DNA from: CAWJPW01 sp963844845
GTDB taxonomy: Bacteria > Acidobacteriota > Thermoanaerobaculia > Thermoanaerobaculales > Sulfomarinibacteraceae
Assembly (NCBI GenBank): GCA_963844845.1
Contig: CAWJPW010000003.1
Location: forward strand, 744,001-808,000
Direction: 5' to 3'
DNA: 64,000 nucleotides
The notes below the pieces were generated by a model. That model was not told the DNA's origin. It searched no databases and saw only the letters and a program-made list of their open reading frames with translations. The translations under genes were made by a program, and so were the position numbers. This document shows, piece after piece, positions 1 through 8,772 of the stretch. The number at the start of each line of letters is the position of its first letter. The first letter of the stretch is position 1.

Positions 1-204
1 AGCCGTCGTCGGCTCCCCTCGGGACCATCTCGTCCTCCGAGTACACGGGCATGGGCACCGCCGCCAACCCGGGCTGTGTCGGGTGGCGGGCGGCTCGGAT
101 GAGGGTTCCATGGTGACCCACTCCACGGCCCGCGGACGACCTCGATGGCTGGCTGAAGTGAGCCGGAATCGAGGATTGGCGTGCTCTGTTGCTTGGGCGT
201 GTAC

Positions 205-234
205 TTGACGCTTCATACGATCGTTGGATACGGT
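205..234 (+). promoter_or_regulatory. Probable sigma-70 promoter of the tetR-efflux operon
   Basis: TTGACG at 205-210 is a good -35 box. TACGGT at 229-234 is a weaker -10 box after 18 bases. The pair lies just before the ATG at 244 and overlaps the tandem repeat at 217-242, which would put the promoter under control of whatever binds the repeat. Confidence 0.45.
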
Positions 235-242
235 CGTTGGAT
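217..242 (+). repeat. Tandem 13-bp direct repeat, candidate TetR operator
   Basis: ACGATCGTTGGAT at 217-229 is followed without a gap by ACGGTCGTTGGAT at 230-242, one mismatch in 13. The repeat covers the -10 region and ends two bases before the regulator's ATG at 244. That position fits an autoregulatory operator for the TetR-family protein encoded next. TetR operators are more often palindromes, so the assignment rests on position. Confidence 0.45.
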
Positions 243-243
243 C

Positions 244-909
244 ATGAAATCAGCTTCCACCTTCAACGGTCCCTCGATTCCGGCGCGCGAGCGGCTGCTC
301 GATGCTGCGGAGCAGCTTTTCGCGCGGGCGGGCTACGCGGGGACCTCGGTGCGGGAGATTACGCGGGAGGCGGGCTGCAACGTGGCGGCGGTGAACTACC
401 ACTTCGGCGGCAAGCTGGACCTGTACAGGCAGGTCTTCGTCCGCCGACTGGAGCTGCTGCGCGAGCAGCGCATCGCCAGCGTCCGCCGGGCTGTGGAAGC
501 GAGCGGAGGGTCCGCCACTGTGGAAGAGGTGCTCCGGGCCTTTGCCAATGCCTTCCTCGAGCCCCTGGTGGTGGCCTCGGGTGGCAGGCTGCTGGTGCTC
601 CTGCTCGGTCGCGAGCTGCTTGACCCCCAGCTGGAGCCGGACCTCTTCCTGGATCGGATGATCGGTCCGATCCGCGAGGTGCTCGTGGACGCCCTGGTGG
701 CGACGGAGCCGGCCGTCGGGCGGGGCAGTATGCGAATGTGTGTGGAGTCGTTCGTGGCCCAGCTCACCCACGTGCTCCACCTGGTGCGGTTCACCGAGCA
801 CCTGAGCGGACGCGCCGGCCCCCAGCCAGATCTCGTCGAGCTCGTCGACCACATCGTCCAGTTCACCGCCGCGGGGATTCGCGGCTACGCAGAAGGGACC
901 GCTACGTGA
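244..909 (+). CDS. TetR/AcrR-family repressor (CecR-like, DUF1956 type)
   Basis: Predicted transcriptional repressor of 221 residues. The N-terminal helix-turn-helix (about residues 12-58) has the usual TetR pattern: ARERLLDAAEQLFARAGY, then TSVREITREAGCNVAAVNYHF. The C-terminal half resembles the ligand domain of CecR/YbiH, a family that controls efflux genes. A GTG start at 181 would add 21 residues with no family counterpart and bury the promoter, so ATG 244 is preferred although its ribosome site is weak. The stop shares one base with the next gene (TGATG), so it is cotranscribed with the tripartite efflux system it probably controls. The inducer is unknown. Confidence 0.85.
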   Translation: MKSASTFNGPSIPARERLLDAAEQLFARAGYAGTSVREITREAGCNVAAVNYHFGGKLDLYRQVFVRRLELLREQRIASVRRAVEASGGSATVEEVLRAFANAFLEPLVVASGGRLLVLLLGRELLDPQLEPDLFLDRMIGPIREVLVDALVATEPAVGRGSMRMCVESFVAQLTHVLHLVRFTEHLSGRAGPQPDLVELVDHIVQFTAAGIRGYAEGTAT

Positions 910-2405
910 TGAACCCCTGCCGCACCGCTGCTGTCCTGGTGCTGGTGATGCCGATGTACCTCGGTTGCGCGACCACACCGTCGTGGATGACAGGTGAACC
1001 GGTACCCGCGAACCCGGCCCAGCGCGCCGCGGAGCTGCCCGCGCCCCCCACCGACGTCGGCGCGACCGCGAGGCCCAAGGTGGAGCTGCCGGCCAACTGG
1101 CAGGAGCTGGCCAAGGAGCTGAGCCTGACCGACATCGTCGGCATCGCCCTCGCCAACAACGACGACACACGCGCGGCCTGGTTCGCGGCCCGCGCCGCGG
1201 CGGCCCGGGTGGGTCAGAAGCGCGCCGACTACTTGCCCTCGGTAGACCTCACGGCGGACGTGGCGGCGAATCAGGGCTCGGCGGTGGGCGGCCGCTTCTC
1301 CTTCCGCCAGGGGGTCCTGGAGCCCGGCATCGACCTCAACTGGCTGGTCTTCGACTTCGGCGGCCGGCCGGCCCGGGTGGCTGAGGCGAAGGCGACGCTG
1401 GTCGCGGCCGACTGGCAGCACGACGCCGCCATCCAGAACGTGGTGCTCCAGGTCGAGCAGGCGTACTTCCAGTACCTGGGAGCGCGGGCACAGCTCAAGG
1501 CGTTGGAGGCGACGGTCAAGGAGGCCGAGACCAACCTGGACGCCGCCACGCGGCGGAAGGAGGTGGGTGTCGCCACCGTGGCCGACGTGCTTCAGGCCAA
1601 GACCGCCCTGTCACAGGCGCGGCTACAGTACCAGACCGTCGCCGGTCGGATCGACACCCTGCGCGGAGGTCTGGCCACCGCCATGGGCATCCCGGCTACG
1701 ACCGACTTCGACGTGGGCGAGCTGCCCGCGCAGCTCCCGGCCGTCGAGGTAGCCGGCAAGGTGGAGGACCTCATCGACCGTGCGCTCGTCAACCGCCCCG
1801 ATCTGGCGGCGCTTCGCTGGCAGGCCGAGCAGTCGGCCCGCCACGTGAGCACTATCAGGGCCGAAGGTCGGCCGTCAATTAGCCTGTCGAGCAGCGCCAA
1901 CCGTGCCTACTACTGGGCGCCGCAGGAGATCAGCGGCGCAAGGGCGAACAACTGGTCGGCCGCGGTTGGGCTCAGGTTTCCGCTCTTCACCGGTTACGAT
2001 CACTCGTTCAAGGTGCAGGAGGCCGAGGCCAATGCGGTGGTGAGCCAAGCGCAGGCGCACAGCTACGAGCAGCAGGTGATCCTCGACGTGTGGTCGACCT
2101 TTTCCGATCTCAAGACCGCACAGCAGCGCCTCGCCACTGCACGCGATCTGCTCGCCAGTGCTGACGAGTCGAACCGTGTGGCGCTCGCCCGCTACAAGGA
2201 GGGCGTAGGGAGTATCCTCGACCTCCTGACCACCCAGGCGTCGCTTGCGCTGGCCCGCTCCCAGGACATTCAGGCGCGCAGCGACTGGCTGCTGGCACTC
2301 GCCAACCTCGCCCATGCCACCGGCTTTCTCGATTCGCCCTCGGCGACGCTCAAGGTATTCGCCGACTCGCTGACCACCGAGCCCACGGAGAAGCAGAAGC
2401 CATGA
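909..2405 (+). CDS. TolC-like outer membrane efflux lipoprotein (OMF)
   Basis: Outer-membrane channel of a tripartite efflux pump, 498 residues. The start at 909 overlaps the tetR stop; a reading frame opens further upstream but only inside tetR. The N-terminus is a lipoprotein signal with lipobox YLGC, giving an acylated cysteine near residue 18. The rest shows the two long helical repeats of the NodT/TolC family: paired stretches rich in Ala, Gln and Glu at about residues 130-270 and 340-480, with LVNRPDLAALRWQAE and GVGSILDLLTTQASLALA typical of the family. It overlaps the following membrane-fusion gene by 4 bp (ATGA), so translation is probably coupled. Confidence 0.9.
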   Translation: MNPCRTAAVLVLVMPMYLGCATTPSWMTGEPVPANPAQRAAELPAPPTDVGATARPKVELPANWQELAKELSLTDIVGIALANNDDTRAAWFAARAAAARVGQKRADYLPSVDLTADVAANQGSAVGGRFSFRQGVLEPGIDLNWLVFDFGGRPARVAEAKATLVAADWQHDAAIQNVVLQVEQAYFQYLGARAQLKALEATVKEAETNLDAATRRKEVGVATVADVLQAKTALSQARLQYQTVAGRIDTLRGGLATAMGIPATTDFDVGELPAQLPAVEVAGKVEDLIDRALVNRPDLAALRWQAEQSARHVSTIRAEGRPSISLSSSANRAYYWAPQEISGARANNWSAAVGLRFPLFTGYDHSFKVQEAEANAVVSQAQAHSYEQQVILDVWSTFSDLKTAQQRLATARDLLASADESNRVALARYKEGVGSILDLLTTQASLALARSQDIQARSDWLLALANLAHATGFLDSPSATLKVFADSLTTEPTEKQKP

Positions 2406-3607
2406 CGGGACCTCACTCCTCACGCATTCACGCCGCCGCGGAGGCCTCTCGGCAACGCTTGATGACACCGCTGGGTCTCCTCGTCGGGGCGGCCCTGGTC
2501 GTCGCCGGCTGCGGCGGTGGTGGCGCCGCGCAGCAGCACGCCGGTGGCGGTGCCGTTCCGGTGCGGGCGGCGGCGGTCACCACCGCGACGGTCCCCCTCG
2601 AGATCCACGCCATCGGCAACGTGGTGGCGTCGTCGACGGTGAACGTCAACGCAAGGATCGGCGGCCAGCTTCAGGCGGTCCACTTCAAGGAGGGTGACGA
2701 GGTGACGAAGGGGCAGCTCCTTTTCACCATCGACCCGCGCCCGTTCGAGGCCGCGCTCGCCCGGACCAAGGCCCAGCTCGCCCGCGACCAGGCCCAGCTC
2801 GAGAACGCCAGGGCCGACGTCAGACGCTACGAGAAGCTGGTCAAGGAGTCGTTCGTCACCCAGGAGCAGTACGATCAGGCCAAGGCCACGGCCGACGCCC
2901 TCGCGGCGACCGTGGATGGTGACCGGGCGGCCATCGAGGAGGCGAGGCTGCAGCTGGAGTACACCACCATCTCGGCCCCCATCGCCGGGCGGACCGGGAA
3001 TCTCCTGGTCCACGCCGGGAACTTGATCAAGGCCAACGACAAGACGCTGGTGGTCATCAACCGCGTTCAACCCATCGACATCGGCTTCTCGGTGCCGGAG
3101 CAGTACCTGGGCCGCATTCGTGAGCGGCTCGCTGTCGGGAACGAGCTCCGGATCCGGGCGGCCTCGCGTCAGGGCGGCAACCAGGTGGACGGCACCCTGG
3201 CGTTCGTGGACAACGCGGTCGACGAGAGCACCGGCACAGTGCTCCTGAAGGGCACCTTCACCAATCTGGACGAGAGCCTGTGGCCCGGCGAGTTCGTCGA
3301 CGTCTGGCTGCGGCTCGGCGAGCAGCCAGACGCGGTGGTGGTGCCCACCGAGGCGGTGCAGAGCGGTCAGGAAGGTACCTACGTTTGGGTGGTGAAGCGA
3401 GACGGCACCGCCGAGCAGCGCCCCGTCACGGTGGACCGCGAGTACGAGGACAGCACCGTGATCGCCGAGGGAGTCCAGGCCGGGGAGCAGGTCGTGACCG
3501 ACGGCCAGCTCCGCCTCACCCCGGGTGCGAAGGTGGACGTGAAGGCGAGCCTCGGAGAGCAGGCCGGCCAACAGCCTGGGACCCCCGGCCGGGGTGAGGG
3601 CTCATGA
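2402..3607 (+). CDS. RND efflux membrane-fusion lipoprotein (HlyD/AcrA family)
   Basis: Periplasmic adaptor joining the RND pump to the outer-membrane channel, 401 residues. The signal is of lipoprotein type (VVAGC, Cys37); an internal ATG at 2462 would give a shorter signal of 16 residues, but the ATGA overlap with the channel gene favours 2402. The order is typical: beta-barrel/lipoyl segment around VNARIGGQLQAVHFKEGDEV, an alpha-helical hairpin at about 115-185 with ARTKAQLARDQAQLENARADV, the second lipoyl half, then the barrel and membrane-proximal domains. The stop overlaps the pump gene by 4 bp. Confidence 0.92.
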   Translation: MTGPHSSRIHAAAEASRQRLMTPLGLLVGAALVVAGCGGGGAAQQHAGGGAVPVRAAAVTTATVPLEIHAIGNVVASSTVNVNARIGGQLQAVHFKEGDEVTKGQLLFTIDPRPFEAALARTKAQLARDQAQLENARADVRRYEKLVKESFVTQEQYDQAKATADALAATVDGDRAAIEEARLQLEYTTISAPIAGRTGNLLVHAGNLIKANDKTLVVINRVQPIDIGFSVPEQYLGRIRERLAVGNELRIRAASRQGGNQVDGTLAFVDNAVDESTGTVLLKGTFTNLDESLWPGEFVDVWLRLGEQPDAVVVPTEAVQSGQEGTYVWVVKRDGTAEQRPVTVDREYEDSTVIAEGVQAGEQVVTDGQLRLTPGAKVDVKASLGEQAGQQPGTPGRGEGS

Positions 3608-6600
3608 ACGTCTCGGCGCTCTTCATCCGCCGGCCCGTCACCACCACCCTGATCATGCTCGGGGTGATGATCTTCGGCGTCATGGCCTACCGCCTGCTGC
3701 CGGTGTCGGACCTCCCCAACGTCGACTTCCCCACCATCCAGGTGCAGGCGAGCCTGCCCGGCGCGAGCCCCGAGACCATGGCCTCGTCGGTGGCGACGCC
3801 TCTGGAGCGGGAGTTCTCCACCATCGCCGGCATCGACTCGATGTCGTCGTCGAGCTCGCTGGGCAACACCCAGATCACCCTTCAGTTCGCGCTCTCGCGC
3901 AATCTCGACGCCGCCGCCCAGGACGTCCAGGCGGCCATCGCCCGTGCCAACCGGCAGCTTCCCCAGGACATGCCGAGCCCGCCCTCGTACCAGAAGGTGA
4001 ACCCGGCCGACCAGCCGATCCTCTACGTGGCCCTCACCTCGCCCTCGTTGCCGCTGTACACCCTCGACGAGTATGGCGAGACGCTGATGGCGCAGCGGAT
4101 CTCCACGGTGAGCGGCGTCGCCCAGGTGATGGTCTACGGCTCGCAGAAGTACGCGGTGCGCATCAAGCTCGATCCAAAGGCGCTGGCCACCCGCGGCATC
4201 GGTCTCGACGAGGTGGCCAGCGCGGTGCAGAACGGCAACGTCAATCTCCCCACCGGGACGCTGTGGGGTCCGCACACCGCGTTCACCGTGAAGGCCAACG
4301 GCCAGCTCACCGACGCCGAGCAGTACCGGCCGCTGATCATCGCCTACCGCGACGGCAAGCCGGTTCGGCTGGACGAGGTCGCCCAGGTGGTCAACGGGGT
4401 CGAGAACGACAAGACCGCGGCGTGGTATGTGGACCAGCGCTCGGTGGTGCTCGCCATCCAGCGCCAGCCCGGCACCAACACGGTGGCGGTGGCGAAGGCG
4501 GTGCGCGACCTGCTGCCCACCTTCCGCCAGCAGCTTCCTGCGTCGGTGTCGATGCACGTCCTCTTCGACCGCTCGGTGTCGATCCGCGAGTCGGTGAACG
4601 ACGTCAAGTACACCCTGGTCTTCACCCTGCTCCTCGTCGTCCTGGTCATCTTCCTGTTCCTGCGCAACGTCTCGGCGACGATCATTCCGTCGCTGTCGAT
4701 GCCCCTCTCCATCGTCGGCACCTTCGCGGCGATGGAGCTCATGGGGTACTCCCTCAACAACCTGACCCTGATGGCGCTGGTGCTCTCCCTGGGCTTCGTG
4801 GTGGACGATGCCATCGTCATGCTGGAGAACATCGTGCGCCACATGGAGCACGGCGAGCCGGCCTTCACGGCGGCGATGAGGGGGTCGAAGGAGATCGGCT
4901 TCACCATCATCTCGATGACCTTGTCGCTGGCCGCCGTGTTCATCCCGGTGCTCTTCATGGGCGGCATCATCGGACGCCTCTTCCGCTCCTTCGCGGTGAC
5001 CATCGGCGTTGCGGTGCTCATCTCCGGCGCGGTCTCGCTGACCCTCACACCGATGCTCTCGAGCCTCTTCCTGCGGCCCAAGAAGGACGAGGACCACGGC
5101 GCGCTGTACCGCTTCTTCGAGCGGTCCTTTGATGGCATGCTCAAGGTCTACGAGGTGGGCCTGCGCTGGTCGCTGCGCTACCGGATGGTGGTCGTCCTGG
5201 TGGCCCTCGTCATCACGCTGGCCACGGGGTACCTCTTCACGTTGGTGCCCAAAGGCTTCATTCCCTCGGAGGACACCGGCCAGATCTTCGGGTTCACCGA
5301 GGCCGCCGAAGGCATCTCGTTCGACGCGATGGTCAAGCACCAGAAGGCCCTGGCGGAGATCGTCACGCAGAACCCCAACGTGGAGTCGTTCATGTCGTCG
5401 GCGGGTCGTGGCGGCATGGGGGGCACCAACACCGGGGTGCTCTTCATCCGTCTCAAGCCGCGCGGCCAGCGGCCTTCGGTGGACCAGATCATCGCCCAGC
5501 TCCGTCCCAAGCTGGCCACGGTCCCGGGGATCAACGTCTACCTGCAGAACCTGCCGCCGATCCGCATCGGCGGCAGGCTCACCAAGAGCCAGTACCAGCT
5601 CACCCTGCAGGGCCCGGACACCTCGGAGCTGTACAAGGTGGCGCCGCAGCTCGAGGCCAAGATGAGGCAGCTCCCCGGCCTCGTGGACGTGACCTCGGAC
5701 CTCCAGCTCAAGAACCCCGAGGTCCAGATCGAGATCAACCGGGACCAGGCATCGGCGCTGGGTGTGAGCGCGGAGGCCATCGAGAGTGCTCTGTACTCGG
5801 CCTACGGAGCCCGCCAGATCTCCACCATCTACGCCCCCAACAACCAGTACCGCGTCATCATGGAGGTGGAGCGGGCGTACCAGACCGCGCCCTCCGACCT
5901 GCATCTCCTCTACGTTCGCTCGAGCAGCGGCGAGCTGGTGCCGCTGGAGGCGATGGTGAGCCAGAAGCAGACCACCGGGCCGCTGTCGGTGAATCACTCC
6001 GGTCAGCTCCCGGCGGTGACGCTGTCGTTCAACACCCTCGAGGGCGTTTCCCTGGGCGACGCGGTGAACCGGGTCGAGCAGGCCGCCCAGGGCCTGGTCC
6101 CGGACACCATATCGATGAGCTTCCAGGGCACCGCGGAGGCGTTCAAGTCGTCGATGTCGGGTCTCGGGCTGCTCCTCGTCCTGGCCATTGTTGTGATCTA
6201 CATCGTCCTCGGCATCCTCTACGAGAGCTTCATCCACCCCATTACGATTTTGTCGGCCCTTCCCCTGGCGGGCTTCGGCGCCCTCCTGACGCTCCTGATC
6301 TTCCACACCGACCTCAACATCTACGCCTTCGTCGGCATCATCATGCTGGTGGGGCTGGTGAAGAAGAACGGCATCATCATGATCGACTTCGCCCTCGAGG
6401 CCGAGCGTAACGAGGGCAAGAGTTCGGTGGACGCCATCTACGAGGCCTGCGTTGTGCGCTTCCGGCCCATCATGATGACCAGCATGGCGGCGTTCTTCGG
6501 TGTCATGCCCATCGCCTTGGGCATCGGCGCCGGGGCCGAGTCGCGCCAGCCCCTGGGCCTGGCAGTGGTGGGAGGCATCCTCTTCTCGCAGCTGCTCACC

Positions 6601-6723
6601 CTCTTCGTGACCCCGGTGGTCTACGTCTATATGGACCACGTCCAGGGCTGGCTGGGCCGGCACATGCCGCTGCTCAAGCGGGCCAAGGCCATGGAGGAGC
6701 AGCCTGCCGCGAGCGAGGCATAG
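3604..6723 (+). CDS. RND multidrug efflux permease (HAE1 family, MdtBC-like)
   Basis: Proton-driven inner-membrane pump, 1039 residues, the usual family length. TM1 follows FIRRPVTTTLIMLGV. The porter segment GASPETMASSVATPLERE and the run SSSSSLGNTQITLQF closely match the MdtB/MdtC branch rather than AcrB. TM4 carries the proton-relay pair in VVDDAIVMLEN at about residues 399-409. The second half repeats the topology, with GLVKKNGIIMIDFALEAE near residue 917. A single pump gene is present, so a homotrimer is expected, unlike the MdtB2C heterotrimer. Substrates cannot be read from sequence; the operon places it under the TetR-type regulator. Confidence 0.94.
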   Translation: MNVSALFIRRPVTTTLIMLGVMIFGVMAYRLLPVSDLPNVDFPTIQVQASLPGASPETMASSVATPLEREFSTIAGIDSMSSSSSLGNTQITLQFALSRNLDAAAQDVQAAIARANRQLPQDMPSPPSYQKVNPADQPILYVALTSPSLPLYTLDEYGETLMAQRISTVSGVAQVMVYGSQKYAVRIKLDPKALATRGIGLDEVASAVQNGNVNLPTGTLWGPHTAFTVKANGQLTDAEQYRPLIIAYRDGKPVRLDEVAQVVNGVENDKTAAWYVDQRSVVLAIQRQPGTNTVAVAKAVRDLLPTFRQQLPASVSMHVLFDRSVSIRESVNDVKYTLVFTLLLVVLVIFLFLRNVSATIIPSLSMPLSIVGTFAAMELMGYSLNNLTLMALVLSLGFVVDDAIVMLENIVRHMEHGEPAFTAAMRGSKEIGFTIISMTLSLAAVFIPVLFMGGIIGRLFRSFAVTIGVAVLISGAVSLTLTPMLSSLFLRPKKDEDHGALYRFFERSFDGMLKVYEVGLRWSLRYRMVVVLVALVITLATGYLFTLVPKGFIPSEDTGQIFGFTEAAEGISFDAMVKHQKALAEIVTQNPNVESFMSSAGRGGMGGTNTGVLFIRLKPRGQRPSVDQIIAQLRPKLATVPGINVYLQNLPPIRIGGRLTKSQYQLTLQGPDTSELYKVAPQLEAKMRQLPGLVDVTSDLQLKNPEVQIEINRDQASALGVSAEAIESALYSAYGARQISTIYAPNNQYRVIMEVERAYQTAPSDLHLLYVRSSSGELVPLEAMVSQKQTTGPLSVNHSGQLPAVTLSFNTLEGVSLGDAVNRVEQAAQGLVPDTISMSFQGTAEAFKSSMSGLGLLLVLAIVVIYIVLGILYESFIHPITILSALPLAGFGALLTLLIFHTDLNIYAFVGIIMLVGLVKKNGIIMIDFALEAERNEGKSSVDAIYEACVVRFRPIMMTSMAAFFGVMPIALGIGAGAESRQPLGLAVVGGILFSQLLTLFVTPVVYVYMDHVQGWLGRHMPLLKRAKAMEEQPAASEA

Positions 6724-6775
6724 TAGGAGTCGATACGGTGGCAGGCCCGTGCCCGGGGGGGCCGGGGAGGTGGCG

Positions 6776-7588
6776 ATGAGAAGCCTGATCGCCGAAAAGC
6801 TAGGGCTCGAGCACGAACCGGTGGCGTTGCTGTGGAGCGACGAGCGGCCCGCGGGGGCGGTGCAGTTCAAGCCGGGGCGTTGGGGCTGCGTCATGTTTCT
6901 CGCGGCCGGCGCCGCTCGCGGGCGCACGGCGGTGGTGGACCACGAGACCTGGGGTTGCTGGGGCGGCGGTGTCGGGCTCGGGTTCGGCAACTGCTATCGG
7001 CAGTTCCCGGGCGGCGAGGGCGCCTTTGCCCGCTTCCTGTCCGATGGCAACGACGCGTGCGCGGAGGGCCGGGCAGTGGCCGAGGCGCTGGCGCCGCACG
7101 TGCGACCGGAGTTCCTCGACGACTTCGTCCGCGGCGAACGCTACATGGCGAGCCCCGAGGTGGTCCACCGCTTCGTGGACGCTCTGCCCATCACGGAGGT
7201 CCCGGCGGCCTACGTGGTGCTGAAGCCGCTGTCGGCCGTGGCGGAGGACGAGCGCCCCGTGTCAGTGACCTTCTTCGCCGATCCCGATCAGGTGTCGGCC
7301 CTGGTGGTGCTGGCCAACTTCGACGCCGGCGAAGGCGATCGAGTCATCGCACCGTACGCCGCGGCCTGTCAACAGCTCGGAATCCTCGCCTACCGCGAGG
7401 CCGAGGCGCGCCGGCCGCGCGCGGTGCTCGGGCTCACCGACCTGTCGGCGCGCGAGAACGTGCGCCGGCAGCTGGGCAGGGCCGTGCTCTCGTTCACCGT
7501 GCCGCTGGCCCTCCTCGAGACCATGGAGAGCCACGTCGACGAGAGCTTCCTTGAGCGCGGCACCTGGCAGCGCCTCCGCGCCGACTGA
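6776..7588 (+). CDS. DUF169 family protein
   Basis: Member of the DUF169 family, 270 residues, function not established. ATG 6776 is chosen over GTG 6749 because a GGGGAGG ribosome site lies just upstream. The N-terminal part has the family pattern: EPVALLWSDE, then a cysteine-bearing GRWGCVMFL, then a Gly/Cys-rich HETWGCWGGGVGLGFGNCY. No signal peptide or membrane segment is visible. It follows the RND gene by about 50 bp on the same strand and may be a last operon member, but nothing else ties it to efflux. The conserved cysteines would suit metal or cofactor binding; that is speculation. Confidence 0.8.
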   Translation: MRSLIAEKLGLEHEPVALLWSDERPAGAVQFKPGRWGCVMFLAAGAARGRTAVVDHETWGCWGGGVGLGFGNCYRQFPGGEGAFARFLSDGNDACAEGRAVAEALAPHVRPEFLDDFVRGERYMASPEVVHRFVDALPITEVPAAYVVLKPLSAVAEDERPVSVTFFADPDQVSALVVLANFDAGEGDRVIAPYAAACQQLGILAYREAEARRPRAVLGLTDLSARENVRRQLGRAVLSFTVPLALLETMESHVDESFLERGTWQRLRAD

Positions 7589-7597
7589 TCAAGAGTT

Positions 7598-7614
7598 GCT
7601 TGGGCGATCCAAGC
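7598..7614 (+). terminator. Hairpin after the DUF169 gene
   Basis: GCTTGG (7598-7603) and CCAAGC (7609-7614) form a 6-bp stem with a GCGAT loop, ten bases past the stop codon. A T-run (GTTTTT) follows only about 17 bases later, so it is a weak terminator candidate. Confidence 0.35.
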
Positions 7615-7707
7615 TGCCGATACCACCACCGTGTTTTTCGTGGCCCGTAGGTGTCGGCAGCCTTCACGACCTCACAGTCGTCTGTTCTTGAGTCTCTCGG
7701 AGCCGGA

Positions 7708-7764
7708 AGCCCGCAGCCCGCGCCCGGCTTCATCGCAGCAGAAGACTGGTGCGGGCTGCGGGCT
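7708..7764. terminator. 14-bp perfect inverted repeat between convergent genes
   Basis: AGCCCGCAGCCCGC at 7708-7721 is exactly complementary to GCGGGCTGCGGGCT at 7751-7764, with a 29-base loop. The right arm overlaps the stop codon of prs, and the repeat lies between two convergent genes. It fits a two-way, factor-assisted terminator or mRNA 3' stabiliser. No T-run follows on either strand. Confidence 0.45.
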
Positions 7765-8695
7765 ACAAGAGCTCGGCCAAGGTCTTGTCCCCGAGAACGC
7801 GGCGGATGGCCTCGGCGAGGAGCGACGCGACCGACACCGTGTGTACCTCGGCCCCGGGTGCCGGGGCCAGGGGAATCGTGTCGCTGAGCACGAGACGGGT
7901 GACGCCGGCCTCAAGCATGGTTTGCCGCGCGCCCGCAACCAGCACACCGTGTGTGGCCACGGCGATGGTGCCCTCGCGGGCGCCGGCGTCGCGGAGCGCT
8001 TCGGCGCAGCTCGCCACCGTGCCGCCGGTGGAGATCATGTCGTCGACGATCACGCAGCTGCGCCCTCCCACCTCGCCGACCAGGTGGGTGACCGCCACCT
8101 CGCTGCCGCTGTGGCGCTGCTTGTGGAGCACCGTGAGGGGCGCGCCGAGAGCGCGGGCATAGCGGGTCGCGAGCCGCGCGGCGCCGAGGTCCGGAGCCAC
8201 CACCACCGCGTCCTCGTCGAGCTCCGTCGCCAGCGTGTCACACAGCGTTGGGACTGCGCTGAGGTTGTCCAACGGGGCGGTGAAGAAGCCCTCGATCTGC
8301 GGTGTGTGCAGGTCCACCGTGATGACCTGAGCGACCCCTGCGGTCTCGATGAGCTGGGCCACCAGCCGCGCGGTGAGCGGCTCCCGCCGGCCGCCGCGGG
8401 TGTCCATGCGGGCGTAGCCGAAGTAGGGGATCACAGCGGTGATCCGGCGCGCTGCGGCGCGCCGGCAGGCGTCGGCCAGGGCGAGAAGCTCCATGAGGTT
8501 GTCGTTCACCGGCGCCGAGGTGCCCTGGACAAGAACCACGTCGGCACCGCGGACCGGGTGCTCGAGCCGCACCGCCACCTCGCCGTCGGGGAAACGGGAG
8601 ACCCGGCAGGTGGCGGGCACGATGCCGAGGATCGCCGCCGCTGCTTCGCCCAGGCTGCGGTTGGCGCTGCCGATGAAGATGGCGGCCTCGTCCAT
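7763..8695 (-). CDS. prs: Ribose-phosphate pyrophosphokinase (PRPP synthetase)
   Basis: Makes phosphoribosyl pyrophosphate from ribose 5-phosphate and ATP for nucleotide, histidine and tryptophan synthesis; cytosolic. 310 residues, the usual length. Visible family motifs are the N-terminal SRFPDGEVAVRLEHPVRGAD, the ATP-binding loop PYFGYARMDTRGGRREPLTA, TVDLHTPQIEGFF, and the PRPP-binding signature VIVDDMISTGGT near the C-terminal third. The start is set by GGGAGG a few bases before ATG 8695; ten further in-frame residues upstream are not family sequence. The loop reads RMDTRGGRREP where classical enzymes have RQDRK..PREP, a mild divergence. Confidence 0.93.
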   Translation of the reverse strand: MDEAAIFIGSANRSLGEAAAAILGIVPATCRVSRFPDGEVAVRLEHPVRGADVVLVQGTSAPVNDNLMELLALADACRRAAARRITAVIPYFGYARMDTRGGRREPLTARLVAQLIETAGVAQVITVDLHTPQIEGFFTAPLDNLSAVPTLCDTLATELDEDAVVVAPDLGAARLATRYARALGAPLTVLHKQRHSGSEVAVTHLVGEVGGRSCVIVDDMISTGGTVASCAEALRDAGAREGTIAVATHGVLVAGARQTMLEAGVTRLVLSDTIPLAPAPGAEVHTVSVASLLAEAIRRVLGDKTLAELL

Positions 8696-8772
8696 GCGAC
8701 CTCCCGGCAGGGCGCATGGGAGCACGCGCCTGCAGGCGGGTCAAGCCGTCGACCCGGCCTGCGCATTCCCGG

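Larger units (their letters stand above)
1..243. other. Window edge and leader of the tetR-efflux operon
   Basis: No gene is recognised in the first 180 bases. Short open stretches run in from the window edge (one closes near 113), but none resembles a known protein, so an upstream gene end cannot be confirmed or excluded. The last 40 bases hold the promoter and tandem repeat described separately. Confidence 0.4.

Noticed and set aside
181..243. GTG start at 181 for the TetR-family regulator
   Set aside because: It has a fair GAGGA site, but the extra 21 residues are not family-like and would cover the promoter and tandem repeat. Not fully excluded.
3379..6990. 1203-residue open frame on the minus strand
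   Set aside because: It lies antisense to the membrane-fusion and RND pump genes, is His/Arg/Gln-rich low-complexity text, and exists because high G+C DNA lacks stops in that frame.
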